NCBI RefSeq assembly: GCF_002288925.2
Contig: NW_022098023.1
Location: 31,407,689 to 31,471,688, forward strand
DNA: 64,000 bases
Direction: 5' to 3'
Source of the DNA: Delphinapterus leucas
Taxonomy: Eukaryota > Chordata > Mammalia > Artiodactyla > Monodontidae
In this document: piece by piece, positions 47,165-59,187 of the stretch
How positions within the stretch are numbered: the stretch's first letter is position 1
Layout of the letters: every line of letters begins with the position of its first letter
The notes under the pieces: model-generated
Seen by the model: only the letters and a program-made list of their open reading frames with translations
What the model was told of the DNA's origin: nothing
The model's database searches: none
Program-made: the position numbers and the translations under genes

Positions 47165-49309
47165 GTAAGATTTGTATCGTAAAAGGTTTGTATGCTTATG
47201 GGGCTTGACCCAGTGCAAAGAGATTTCTCTAAAGCCATTTATAGAATAATAATTAGGATAGAAAAAGTCATAAAGATACCCTTTCCTAACCTTAGAAAGT
47301 AAACACCTGTTAATGAAACTTCACTCATTTGTGTTGTAGAACAAGACCTGTAGCATATAACATGTTGTCTCTTTAAGGGTTTGAAAATATTCAGTGTCCC
47401 ATGTGAACTTGTTTACTTGTTCGCTTAAATGTAAACCTTTTAACATTTTGAACACAATTGCTTCATCATTGTTCAGTGCTACATAAACAAGCTAGCAAAA
47501 TATTTTCTAAAAATTCTTAAGCCTATGATGAAGACTCCTTGCTTAAAAATTTGAAAACAAAGGTTACCAAGGTGTGATTTATATAATGGCTCTTTCGTGT
47601 GGTATTGACTAAATATCTGGGAAGTATGCATTCCTGCCTTGTGGCAAAATCCATGTATGAGGTTTGATACGGCCATTCATTATTCAGTATACAGCTCTCC
47701 AGGGCATGAGGCCTAAAGAGTAATGGAAGCTTAAAGGAGCTTTAAATCATCTGTCTTCTGTAGATAAAGGTAAAGTGACTTGTACTAGGTTATAGAGCTT
47801 GAATGCAGTAAAGCCAGGGGCCCAGACAGAAATTTAGCTCTCATGGCTCTAAGTCAAAATCTATGCCTGAGATTTTAGTGCTTCTGGATTTGGTGGTGAT
47901 GGTAGTGGTGATAATAATAATAACAATGCATTTTATGATCATAACAATTTAACATTTATATTTTTATAAATAACTATATAAATAATATATTATAAAAATG
48001 AGTTACATAAATAATTGTATATTATATAATTATTATTTAGGATTAATTATAATAATTATTATTTGATTAGCCTAACAGTTTGTAACACCAAGCTTTTGCC
48101 AGAAGGTTAGCAATACCGATGGTTAGTAATTACCTGGACCATTTTTAGCACTTAATTAAAATGGGAGCAATGTTCGCTTGTCAGTGTTTAATTTCAAGAA
48201 TCTGATCAGTGAGTTCAGCTTTATCTGTGACTGAGAAGCTGAAAATCTGAATTGTCTTTGGTATTATGGCTGAAATGGTTACATTCCTGGGATCAGGATT
48301 TCTGGGCTATTAGGAGGTGAATGGTACAGACGGAAATGTAGAGCTGTGGTGTCTGTCATTTGGTAGTAGATGCTGAATGTGGCCTATGAAAGTTAGTTTA
48401 GCTAGTTGTTTCCATTTCTTAGTTTCTTTTTTGGATTTTTAGGTATTTTAAAAGGGAGAGAAGAGAACATTGAATTTTGAATATCTGTGCGGTGGGCCAG
48501 TAGATGCACCTATAAGTCAAAAGGAGTATTGCAAACAAGTATTTGGAGGAGCATTTTGTAGAGTTGGGGCTTGGAGTATGGAAAAATACTAAGTTACTGC
48601 TTTAGAGAAAAGTTGCTTTGCAATTGCAGACATTTAAATCATCCAAGCACATGAATATATGTATAACATTTTAAAGTATGCTGTGTGGTTAAATGTTTGG
48701 GAAAATACTTAAAAATGTGTTAAAAATGTTGGGATATAGTGTCTGAATCTTGTTAAGCAGCAAATCTCAGCAGCATATGTAGTGTTTGGATCTTTGGGCC
48801 AGGGTTGTGATGCCTTACACATTACTGTGATTTAATAATGGCTTTTAGAAATTTGAAACTGTTTAAACAAGCTCTACAGTCGTGTTTAAAACTCATTTAT
48901 GTTGTGATTTGTGCCTTAGTTTTCCTCCTGTATTTGGTTGTTGATTAAAGAAAAAAGTCCAGGTACTGTGGACCCAGCAAAGATGTACAGTAAATACTAA
49001 CCATATTCTCAGGGCTAAAAAGTTCATTTGCCGATGTTTGTAGAAGTGATACTCCATTGTACTTTCTGTAAACGCCATGTCTCCCTGTAAACCCTTTAAG
49101 AGGAGAAAAAAAAAAAACCCACCCCCCGCCCCGAAAAAAAAAAATCACACCCTTATTTAACAATAGCATAAAGACTTTGAGAAACTACCAGTTTTGCCAT
49201 CTTTGAATATAGCACTTGGAGACTCTTCAGAGACAAAATTGTTTCTGAACTTGGTATTTTGTATTCATTTTAAACCTAATTTATATTACCACAATATGAG
49301 CTAGGTATT
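47165..49309. other. mostly unique AT-rich DNA; MIR-like fragment; A/C low-complexity tract
   Basis: 47,715-47,850 resembles reversed MIR ('gataaaggtaaagtgacttg', 'ggttatagagcttgaatgcag'). 47,905-48,070 is very AT-rich. 49,109-49,143 is a tract of A12, a C-rich block and another A run. No gene seen. Confidence 0.5.
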
Positions 49310-49425
49310 TTTCCTTTTTTAAGAGTTAGAAACCATAGTTCAGAGTAGTGAAGTAACTTACCCAGGTAAAGAGATTTGGAATTTGAACTCAGAAATGTCT
49401 GACCCAGTGTTTCTAATAAATCCAG
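49310..49425 (-). repeat. MIR SINE, antisense
   Basis: Reversed MIR: 'cagagtagtgaagtaacttacccagg' and 'gagatttggaatttgaactcag'. Confidence 0.7.
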
Positions 49426-51249
49426 GTTTTACACATTTTTTGTCTCGCCTGTCACATAGTGAGTTAAGCTAAATGCCACAAACTGTGTTGGGCACTTACT
49501 GAACTAGATCATAAACCACTTTCCAGCTTTTTGGAGCTCTCTGGGCAGACTTTTCTTCTGTTTGTTCTCCCATCCACCCCAGGAGAAGAAGCAGGCTGGG
49601 AGAATGATATTCTAGCTCCCTTCTCATTTCATTGTGATTTCTTTGATACTGGAAGGTCATTTTTTTCTTCTAATAGGCAGTAACCACATATGTGAGCTGA
49701 GGATAAAAGGGAAATGACACTGGTAGAGTTTCCTTGCCTTAGGTTAACCTGCTGAGTTTCCTAGGAAACAGACATGATTTACAAATATTGATTTGAAAAA
49801 GCTTGGAGGAAATCCTAGGCCATTGTTTCTGCCTTTAAAATAGTTTTTCTGAAGAGAGCAAGTTAAATAATTGAATCTTTAATGATCACATTTTATGGAG
49901 AATGCATCTTGCATAATAGGTGTTTCTGTGAAATTTGCCTTGAGGCTTGTGATTGTAATCTTTACTGCCTGTGTGATTTCTTTGTTGGAGAAATGGGGGA
50001 CCTTTTTTTTTTTTTTTCCTGTAGCTGAGTACAGTCTAGTCAGTCACCCTTTGATTTTCTGAGCGCTGTGCTGAGTGCCAGTGTGAAAGGGGCAGTGGGT
50101 ACAAAGGAAGGTAAACATAATTTAAGATGCAGCTTAGCGTTTAATTAGAATGATGAACTCTTGTAGTCTGTCTTATGGCAGGCACACTTTTGGAGTTGAT
50201 TGAACTTGGTACCTTCCTGTACCACCAATTCAGATGAAAACCTTTCGAGTTTTATAATTAAAAGGGGAAGAAGAAAACCTCCAGAAACAGCCTCTGAGCA
50301 CTTGTCAGCAAATTGACGTAACTGAAAGGAACTGCTCAGGATGTGCGTGTAAAAGTTGAGCCTCTTCAGACCAAAAGAGCGAGCTCGTGACATGGTGGAA
50401 GATGGTAGGAATCTGGGTGGGGAAGCCACTACGTTCATTAGAGGATTTCATGAAGGTGTGAGAGATACCGGCTGTGTGTGGGTGTGGGTGTGTGTGTCGG
50501 GGGGGAACTGTGTGTCCTTGATGGTATCACGATACCATGCTGAAGACAACCCAACACACCCAGTGCGATTCTGGAATCAGATATGAGGATTGGCAGAGGT
50601 CATCACTGTAACTCATGTTCAAAATGGTAACCCCCAAGTCACTATGAATAGTTTTAAGTTTTCAGTACATTCTTTGTAAGGAATTGGAAATATGTAACGC
50701 AGCTTATAAACATGTCTTTTAAAAACTACAATAAAAAATAGAGGCACTGAAAATGTTCACTGTAACAAAAATTCAGTCATCTCGGAGGACTTTTTCCTTG
50801 AGGAGTCTAGATAATTGAAGTTTCACTGAATGCAGTCATAACCCCCTGACACTTCTAATCTGAAATCCCACGTGGGGTTTTCAATCACATCTCAAGAAAA
50901 ATATGGATTTGAAAAAAGGGAAGTGAACTGATTTTTGTTCTACCTGGGGATTTGAAAAATGTGAACTTTTCAGGCTGGAGGGTATATGATCAGAGCCTAT
51001 AAAATGCCGACTTAATTGATCAAATCTCAGAAATCTGTAATAGAACTGAGTTTTCCTCTGAAATCTGAAAGATATTTAAGTATAAAACAAGTGAAAGGAA
51101 ATAATACTGTACACAGTGAGTAGAATAATCGTAGAATATATTATTTACGTGGGGTATTTAACGCTGAAAGCAGTTAGCTTCAGAAATGCTTAAAAAATGT
51201 AGCCAAATCAGTAGAACAATAGATCTAAAAGCCTTTCTGGTTGTGGGAA
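49426..51249. other. mostly unique DNA, no gene seen
   Basis: 50,040-50,130 ('gcgctgtgctgagtgccagtg') is probably a small reversed L2 piece. Frames at 50145-50438 (-) and 50356-50586 (+) carry no recognised domain. Confidence 0.5.
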
Positions 51250-51400
51250 AAAAACATTTTTACTGAGTCCCTCCTATGTGCCAGCCCTGTGCTTCCTTTT
51301 GGGGACTCCTGGCCCAGTCCTTTCCCCTCAGAAGTGCACATCTGACGAAGGAGATGACCCACGTGATCTATAAGGGAAAGTGCAGAGCGCTGGGGAAGCC
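51250..51400 (-). repeat. L2 LINE fragment, antisense
   Basis: 'tttttactgagtccctcctatgtgccagccctgtgc' is the typical reversed L2 opening. Confidence 0.6.
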
Positions 51401-52729
51401 AGTTGTGCTCGGATCATTTCTTCCCCGCCACAAAGGCACGTGCATTGGCTTTTTAAAGCCAGGAGCTGTAGTTTTCTAAATCCGTATATTTTAGAGTTAT
51501 TAATAATAAAACCAGTGTCCTTTACTTTCCCAGCCCTCAAGGGATTAAATTATAAATAATTTGAATAAACAGGATTTTAAACTTTTTCTGCTGTGTGTGT
51601 ATGTATGTGTTTGTGTGTGTATGACAAATATTTATTAGTATACACGTGTAAGAGATGGGTCTAAAATATATAAAATTATATACATCAGAATCTATAAAAC
51701 ATACCGATTTAAATTTTTGAATACATGTTTGTGTAACAAATATGGACTATCCCCTAGCTTTTTAAAGAAATTGTTCTTTACTAGTACACCTAGTATACTT
51801 TGAAATATTTGGGAAAACTAGTTCTTCCCTAAGCGTTGAAACAGAGTGGTTTAAATGCTGAATTGCTATTTGAACCAAAGTAATGCTCCTTTATGTTAGT
51901 TTGTATTTTTCTTTGTTTTACTTGTCTAGAGAAATGGGTCTGAGGCGAATAGTCCCTCTCACTGTATATAATTTTACAGTCGTTTCTTGACACTCTGTGC
52001 GTGTGTGTGTGTGTGTGTGTGTGTATTTATATATATATACATATATATGGCATATGATGATATATTTTCGAAAACCTTAGAATTATAACTTTAGAGCTGG
52101 GATTCTTTGAAAAGAATTCTTTGAAAATTAATGTAGTCTAATTCTTTAAAGTTATTTGTAAGTAAATGATAATGATTATATTATGGTGATTTATAGTTTA
52201 CAGAGTTCTTTTTCATTAAATGGATCTCCAGCTTTGCCTAAATCTATGACCTCTGTATTTTAATTTCTTTATTCTTTGTGTCATGTTATTTTGGACATTA
52301 GTGTCAGCAAAGATGACTAAAAAAAGAACAATGGAATTTCCATGGGAAGTGGGAGACTTTTTCGATTTGTGTAAGTGTCCATGTAAAATATATTGATTAA
52401 TAAAATGGGAAGTAGTTGTAAGACACTGGGTCTGATTTCTTCATACAGGTGGTGGAAAGAAGAGGAAAGACCTGTTTTTGATAACAGAAGGGCAGGAGCA
52501 TGGGAAGTGAAGAAAATAATTGAATGTTTTCTTAAAGAAAAAGTAGGAGACGAGTGACCTTTCTTTCCCAAGTTTTGGGTTAACTGCCCCCAGTCTGTCC
52601 TCAAAGATGATTTAGCCACCTATAAAGATGTCCATGGTGACTTTTTTGTACCTCAGCAGAGCAAATGAAACAGCCATTACCATTCCTACCACTATCTAGT
52701 TTAATCTTTCACAGATGCTTAACTTGGGG
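51401..52729. other. no gene seen; (GT)n(AT)n at 51998-52048
   Basis: GT units at 51998-52024 pass into AT units to 52048; a weaker TG/TATG stretch lies at 51,591-51,622. The remainder is AT-rich unique DNA. Confidence 0.55.
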
Positions 52730-53240
52730 TGGTGGTGGATTATGAAGCACTACTTTGCAGTCAGTGAGGGAACTTTTCGAGGAAGGCAGCAACATGGCGA
52801 AAATAATGTGAAAAGCTTAATCTGAGCAGCATGCGGATTGGGTTTAATGAGGAGAAACTAGAATCAAGGAGACTAGGTAGAAAGTGAAAATTGTGGTCTA
52901 GAGTGAAATAAGGGAGTTTTGGAATGCAAGAAATAGGTAGAATTAAGAGCATTTCATGAAGGGTGTTTTGACTCCTGAGAATACAAACGAAGAGAAAGAG
53001 AGGGAGAGAGGAAAGAGGATTCTGAAGTTTCAGCGTTGGGTGATTGGGAGATGCCATTCACATGGGGAGATTGTGGGAGAGCTGATCTGGAGTTAGATTC
53101 TGAGCTCAGTAATGGACAGATTATGTATGAGCTGATGGTAGGCATTTGAGTGGACCTGTGCTCACGTGGTTAGAATTCAGGTACTGGAGCTCAGGTAAGA
53201 TCTTTGAGCTGGAAAAAGTTTGGAGAGTAGAGTTCTGAGC
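52730..53240 (-). repeat. L2 LINE, antisense
   Basis: Long purine-rich reversed L2, for example 'gcatttcatgaagggtgttttg', 'ggtgattgggagatgcc' and 'gatggtaggcatttgagtggacc'. Confidence 0.55.
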
Positions 53241-53749
53241 GAAGCTTTGAGACATGATTCAATACACTAGGGGGAAACATAGTTTGCCTTTCTTCAAAAA
53301 TAGCTGTTTCAGCACTTGCCCCCAAGATTATATTTCTGCTCCAATTATCCACTAGCATTTCTTAACTCTGTGATTTAGTCAATTAAGATGTGTTTGATTA
53401 GGAGTAAAGAAAATGAACTCAAACTGGCTTTGATAATAAAGGAGTCTTTGGTCTGATCATAGAAAGTCCAGAGGCAGGTAGGTCTTCAGGATTAGTTTGG
53501 TTTAATGTCTCAATAGTATCATCAAGGATGTATCCAGTTTCTTTCTGTCTTTCTGTGTCAGCTTTAACGTCATTCTGGCTCTTCCTCAAGTGTGCAGGAG
53601 TGAGAAGGAAGGTATCTGGTTTTTCACTTGTAGGATGAGAAGAAGTTGGCTCCTGGCAGCTCTCTCAGGTGAGGAAGCTTCTTTCTCAGATGCCACTTGT
53701 GATGAAGATGCTGTAATTCGCCGTGACTGTGGGATGTTGTTTTTCATTC
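53241..53749. other. no gene seen
   Basis: The part 53,380-53,720 ('aatgaactcaaactggctttg', 'gaagaagttggctcctggcag') looks like an old repeat, family not identified. Confidence 0.4.
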
Positions 53750-54443
53750 ATTCAGATAGTCTTTAATTTCTTTCAAGAGTATTTTCTAGTTTTCAGAGTG
53801 TAGGTTTTGTACTTCTTTTGTTAAATTTATTCTTAAGCATTTTATTATTTTTTATGCAATCGTAAATAGAATTGTTTTTTAATTGAGGTGTAATTGACAT
53901 AACACTATATTAGTTTTAGATTTACAGCACAGTGATTTTGATATTCGTATGTATTGTAAAATGATCACCACAGTAAGTCTAAACATCCATCACCACACAT
54001 AGTTACAAAATTTTTTTTCCCTTGTGATGAGAACTTTGAAGGTTTACTCTCTTAGCGACTTTCAAACGTGCAGTACAGTGTTATTAACTACCAGTAGACA
54101 CGTTTTTTTAAATTCATTTTAGGATTGTTCATGCAAGTATATAGAAACACAGTAGATTTTTGTATAATGATTTTTGTATCCTGCAACCTTGTTGAGCTCA
54201 TTTATTCTAATTTTTAAAATGAATTCTTTAGGAATTTTTATATACAGGGTCATGTCATCTGTGAATAGAGTTAGTTTTACTGCTTTCTTTCCAATCTGAA
54301 TGGCTTTCATTTCTTTTTCTTACCTAATTACTCTGGCTAGAACTTGCAGTACAGTGTTTAAAAGAAGTAGCAAGAGCAGACTTTCTTGTCTTCTTCCTGA
54401 TTCGGGGGAAAGCGTCTAGTCTTTTGCCATTAAGTATGATGTA

Positions 54444-54489
<46 letters not shown>

Positions 54490-54860
54490 CGTAGCTGCCT
54501 TTTAGCATGTGAAGAAGTTCTCTTCTATTCCTAGTTTGTTGAGTTTTTTATCATGAAAGGGGATTGGATTTTGTCAGATGCTTTTACTGTGTTTAGTGAT
54601 ATGATCATGTGTTTTGTGGGTTTTTTTAGTATTTTGATATGGTGTTATTACATTAATTGATTTTCATATATCAAACCAACCTTGCATACCTGAGGTCAAT
54701 CCGACTTGTCATGATATGTAATTCTTTTTATATGTTGCTGGATTTTGTTTGCTTGTATGTTGTTGATGATTTTGTATTCATATGCATAAAACATACCAGC
54801 CTAGAGCTTTCTTGTGATGTCTTTGTTGGAAATAATTCATTTTTAAATGCCTAGTTTAGA
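53750..54860 (-). repeat. L1 ORF2 remnant with L1 3' UTR, antisense
   Basis: 53,750-53,880 and 54,110-54,860 read as reversed ORF2 ('tcttaagcattttattattttttatgc', 'gtatcctgcaaccttgttgagctc', 'cagggtcatgtcatctgtgaatagag'). Between them, 53,880-54,090 is a reversed L1 3' UTR ('gaggtgtaattgacataac'), so one L1 is inserted in another. Confidence 0.85.
54445..54487. repeat. (TG)n microsatellite
   Basis: About 21 uninterrupted TG units inside the antisense L1. Confidence 0.97.
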
Positions 54861-56234
54861 TTAGCTGGAATTTTTAACATGTCATTGATGACTAATACTT
54901 CTTTATGGGCTTATTTAAGTGCACACATTAAATAAAATGGCATGCGAATTAGTCTTTATTATCATATTTTGAAGGTTTTTTTTTTTTTAGGATTGGAAAG
55001 GGAGCACAGTAGCACCTATTTTTGCAGTGGAATGACAGAATTTATTGTATTCATGAACCTAGTGTGTTTTCTCTCCACAGTTTATTTGTTTTTTTGTTTG
55101 GGGGAAGTGTTTTTTGATTCTTTGTGTGTTTATAGGACTCATTTACCCCATCATTTACCTGAAAAGCAATGAATATATTATATTATGAATAAGATAAAGT
55201 TAATTTTATGGAGATTAAGCTTGGATTTGTATTTAGGGTTTTATTTATTTAGGGTTTTATTTATGAGAATTTTACAAATGATAATTGCACAGTTCCACTG
55301 CAGGTAGCAGAATAATTTATTGCACAGGTTTATTATTTCTTAGGAGCTTGGAACACAATACAGTTGTTTATAATATAATCCAAAAGATGAAAGCTTATTG
55401 TCTTCAAACATCCCCATATGCGTGCACGTTTGTTTCTTTAATCATAATTCCTTGTGAGTGATCTTAACGCTTTAAAATGCTTTCACATTTGTCATCCTAT
55501 CTGGCCATCATCAAAACCTTGTAAAAATGGTAGAGTTAACATTGTAATCTAAACTTGTCAGACAAATAAATTCAGTCATTTAGAGATCTTAAGGCCGCAG
55601 ATCTATGAAGTGACATTAGAAAGATAGTAACCTAGATGTTCAGAATCCCAGCCATATGCTCTTTTTTATAAACCAAATTATCTGCATAAAAGTACCATCT
55701 AACGACCATCTCTGATTTCTGAATGGCCTTCGCCTTTTTCTTTTTGTCCTTGGTGTGCTAGAGCAGAAAGAAAGCCGCAGCCAACAATGTCACCAGCGCA
55801 GTAGTTTCTGTGGTAGATTAAATTCCTCTGAAGGATGGTATTTATCCTTAGTGGAATTTCTGAGCAGATGATTTACTAAGTAGTAAGAGTTGCTTGGCCT
55901 TTGGGCCTGATCTCACCATCTTTCATGGAGTTTTTAGCAGATTCCTGTTTCTTAGGGTCCCCTGATGTTGAGAGAGAGAGAGCAGGAGCATACTTTGTCC
56001 GCAGTCTGTAACACCCCCTCCTCCAATCACTCATCCCTGTGAAGTTGCTAAGAATAAGAGCATGTTGGTAAAACCACCCTGGATCATGCCCTCATGAGTG
56101 CTCTCTTGCTTGAGGATGCACCTGGGTGCATCCTTTTCTGCTCATTAACTCTTTGTGTATTTGGTGGGGCTTCCTTGATAGCCCAGGTCTGGCTTCCCTC
56201 TGTGCAGTGCACTGAGGAACGCCAACTCATTATG
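54861..56234. other. no gene seen
   Basis: AT-rich unique DNA. Small direct repeat 'atttagggttttattt' occurs twice at about 55,231-55,266. No coding frame recognised. Confidence 0.5.
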
Positions 56235-56385
56235 TGTTAGTACCTTACACTTTACAGAGATTCTCATTTAATGCTAACAGTGGAAGAACTTTCTGTCTCT
56301 AACTTACAAATAAAAAACCCCTGAGGCTCAGGAACTTGAATGACAGGACCAGAAGCTGGTACAAACTGGGTCTAGGAACCTGACT
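56235..56385 (-). repeat. MIR SINE, antisense
   Basis: 'acactttacagagattctcatttaatgc' and 'ctgaggctcaggaacttgaatgacaggacc' are reversed MIR. Confidence 0.65.
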
Positions 56386-56399
56386 TCTCTCAGATTTTA

Positions 56400-56515
56400 A
56401 GCTTCCTGAGAACAGGGAATACATTTTAATCAGTGTTTTAGCCCTAGCACTCAGCATGTATCTTGGCTCATACTTGGATCCCCCAGATATGTGTTGTATA
56501 AATGTTGAGCCCCCG
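56400..56515 (+). repeat. L2 LINE 3' end
   Basis: 'gcttcctgagaacagggaatac', 'gccctagcactcagcatg' and 'gtgttgtataaatgttgag' fit the L2 3' end. Confidence 0.55.
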
Positions 56516-57344
56516 CTCCATATTGTGTGGCTCCCCCCAATTCTGCTATTGTGAGATTGCTTATGCGGAAGATTCTAGACTCTTTACAGGGAACCTGAGG
56601 CTCTCTTCTTAGGGCCCAGGGACATCAGCTGCTTTCAGAGGTGAGAAAATCCTGCCAAGATTTTTTTTTTTTTTGAAGCCATTCTGCTGTCTTGTCTCTG
56701 ACCTACATAACTTCTGACAGAGGACCTGTGTCAACATTCACATCACGTGCTCTTGCTGGTGGCCAAGCTTCTGTGCCTTGTGCTACTGATGGCAGAATTC
56801 ATGGAGCTGCTGCTTTGGATCTGAACTTGCATGTTGGGCCAGGCTTTCCGTTACTTACTCAACAAGTTGTGTTGTCAGAATTAACTCCAAGTGCAGTCGT
56901 TGCCAAAAACATCATAGTTCTTCTCCAGCATCCTCAGGGGCACATACGTAGAATGTTCCAGATAGTGTACGTTTTGGAAGATACAGGAGAGAGGTATAAT
57001 GGGTTTACGTCTTTAAAACAAAAGATTACCTGCTGGCAGGTGATCATCAATCTCTCGCTGTGCTTAAAATATCAGTGATTTGTTTAGCTTATTTTTTGTT
57101 AAACAAAAACAGGTTTTCAAAATTTAAAGCACTTTTACATTTCTATAAAATATTAAAAGCTCAGTATAGTTTTCGTAATTTTAATTCATAAAAAAAGAGA
57201 AAGCAGGCTGAAATTAAAATTTAGCCTGAAATCCGTCTACTGCAGCTTTTCCTCATTGAGGCTGATCATCCACTTCAAGTATGGTTTTAGCAGGCACTGA
57301 CAATCCCTATTCCAGTACAGATGCTTGGCTTTTTGCTTGGAAAA
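56516..57344. other. unassigned DNA with a 128-codon open frame
   Basis: The + strand frame 56692-57078 begins at TTG, has no ATG near its start, and its product (with 'TPSAVVAKNIIVLLQHPQ') matches no domain I know. There is no CpG island or clear splice site. It could be an undetected old repeat, a pseudogene fragment or chance. Confidence 0.3.
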
Positions 57345-57535
57345 TGCATGGGATTGCAGTGTTTCTCAGGGTTGGTTCCACTGACCGTTTGCACCAGACT
57401 TAACGAGAAGTATGTGTTCAAATGCAGAGTCCTGGGCCTAACCCCACATGACTAAATCAGAACCTTTTGGATGTGAGGCCCAGGAATGGGCATTTTTACG
57501 AGCTCCCCGTTGATTGTGGTGAGCTCTGAAGTTAG
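57345..57535 (+). mobile_element. MER20-like hAT element
   Basis: 'gcagtgtttctcagggttgg', 'caaatgcagagtcctgggcctaacccc', 'aatcagaaccttttggatgtgaggcccagg' and 'gggcatttttacgagctcccc' match the MER20/MER3 group of hAT elements. Confidence 0.75.
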
Positions 57536-57857
57536 AAGCTGGCTGGCTAGTAGATGGCAGCAACGGATCAGAGTCACGGAGATCTTGGATTTAGTCGCTG
57601 CAGCCTTTAAGGCTGCTGCCATATCTGTACGTGGAAATAGGGATGATGTAGTTACCTCAAGGAGGTGCGCGGATCCAGTGAACTCAGTGTCTGGTCCACA
57701 GCAAGTGCTTAAGAAATTCTGGGCAGGGCAGGCACAGCCATGCTCGTTACTGTTAGCATTGCACCCAAATGACATAATAGCTGCTAGGACTCATCGTCCC
57801 CCAAGCAAGGCTGTGAGGGTGTTACCAGAAAAATAACTTTGGAGAGTCATGAAGTCA

Positions 57858-58022
57858 ATGCCGGACCCACGGCCCGTTTTTACAAAGAGCGTTATTGCTG
57901 CGCGGCCACCCCGTTTGTTTAAGCATTGTCCGTGGCTGCTGTGGACCCTTTGGCTTACACAGCCAATGATATTTACTCTCTGGCTCTTGACAGGAGAAGT
58001 TCGCTGACTCCCGCTCTCCTCT
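57858..58022 (-). mobile_element. hAT-type element, antisense
   Basis: 'acggcccgtttttacaaag', 'cattgtccgtggctgctgtgg', 'aatgatatttactctctggctc' and 'gaagttcgctgactccc' are the reversed copy of the same Charlie-like family as at 36440. Confidence 0.75.
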
Positions 58023-59110
58023 CTGTGAATGTGGTTTTTCCGTGGAAGCTTCATTGACGTTCATCCGTGGTGCAGAGGCAGTCAGGCCTTGTGATAAGTC
58101 AGGCCTGGTGGTAGCGGCCAGTGCCCCCACCACACCTGCTGCTTCACGTCTTTACGCAGCGCCAGCCCTTCTTCGGGCCTTTTCTACCACTGCCTTCTCA
58201 CTCGGCCTCAAAAGCAGTGATGGGGTCCGGGACCATTTCAGCATCCGGGAAGCTGGCTGCCTGAATGCTTTCAAGACCGCCCAGGACTCAGGTGTTAGAG
58301 TCCCCACACATAGCAACATGGGAAGGGGAACCAGTTTCCAGAGAACATGCAGACAGTCGAGTCATGTGCTCTGGTGGGCCTTCTCACTGCCAAGGTCGAG
58401 TTTACATTGAATTCTGGAAACGCGTTATCATTCATCTCCTACCCTTTCTACGTAAGAAACCACAACCAAGCCCAACTATCAGATGAGAAGAAACAATCCA
58501 AAATTGACGTAAAGCTGTAGAAGAATATTTTTATGGAAACAATTGCAGTCTCATTCTCTAAACCTAAAAGTCCAAGTGAAGATACAATTGTTGAAATGTG
58601 TGGTTATATTTCGCAAATTAAGGTCACCGCCTAGAACTTCTGTTCAACAAGTATGGTATCAGGCTCAAGCGTACGCGCGACAATTAATTTACAACATTTT
58701 GATATTCTCCAGCAGGTTTAATAACAGGGATATCTCATTTTTCCACAAGTCCAAGTTCCGTCCTTCTTGCCGGAGCCTCTAACGTTGTCACGGGCTTCAG
58801 TTGGGAAAGCACCTCCGCGCTGTGGTTTTTACGTTTATTCCTTAGCATAGTCCCTCACGCCCCTTGGGGCAGGTGATGAGGTACCTCCATTTTTGCACGT
58901 GTTCATGATAGTAAGACAGACATCTCTCAGTCGTCAGTAAAAATGTTTGGAGAGATTGAGAAATTAGAATGCTATCCTGTGTTCATGTGGGTTTGATTAT
59001 AGGTTGCTTTTCTCTTATATTTCTACTTCTTTGGTGTTTTGTGTCTTTCTCTGTGTGCATCTCATTCCTCCTTTACTTGGTCCCCTAACTCCATTCTTCC
59101 TTTTGTCCCT
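58023..59110. other. unassigned CpG-containing DNA, no confirmed gene
   Basis: 58,030-58,830 keeps more CpG than its neighbours ('gtacgcgcgacaatt' near 58,671). A 122-codon frame (58042-58410, +) has no recognised domain. It may be an old pseudogene or a conserved non-coding element; I cannot tell which. Confidence 0.35.
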
Positions 59111-59187
59111 TAACTAGTCATGATAGGTATGTATCCCTTGGGTCTTGCTTCTCTAACTAGTCATGATATATAGTATACCCCTTGGGT
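59111..59187. repeat. local duplication of about 34 bases
   Basis: 'taactagtcatgata' followed by 'tatcccttgggtc' occurs at 59111-59144 and again, slightly changed, at 59154-59187. Confidence 0.8.

Noticed and set aside
57486..57836. 116-codon frame after the MER20-like element
   Set aside because: Its first part is the transposon itself and no domain is seen.
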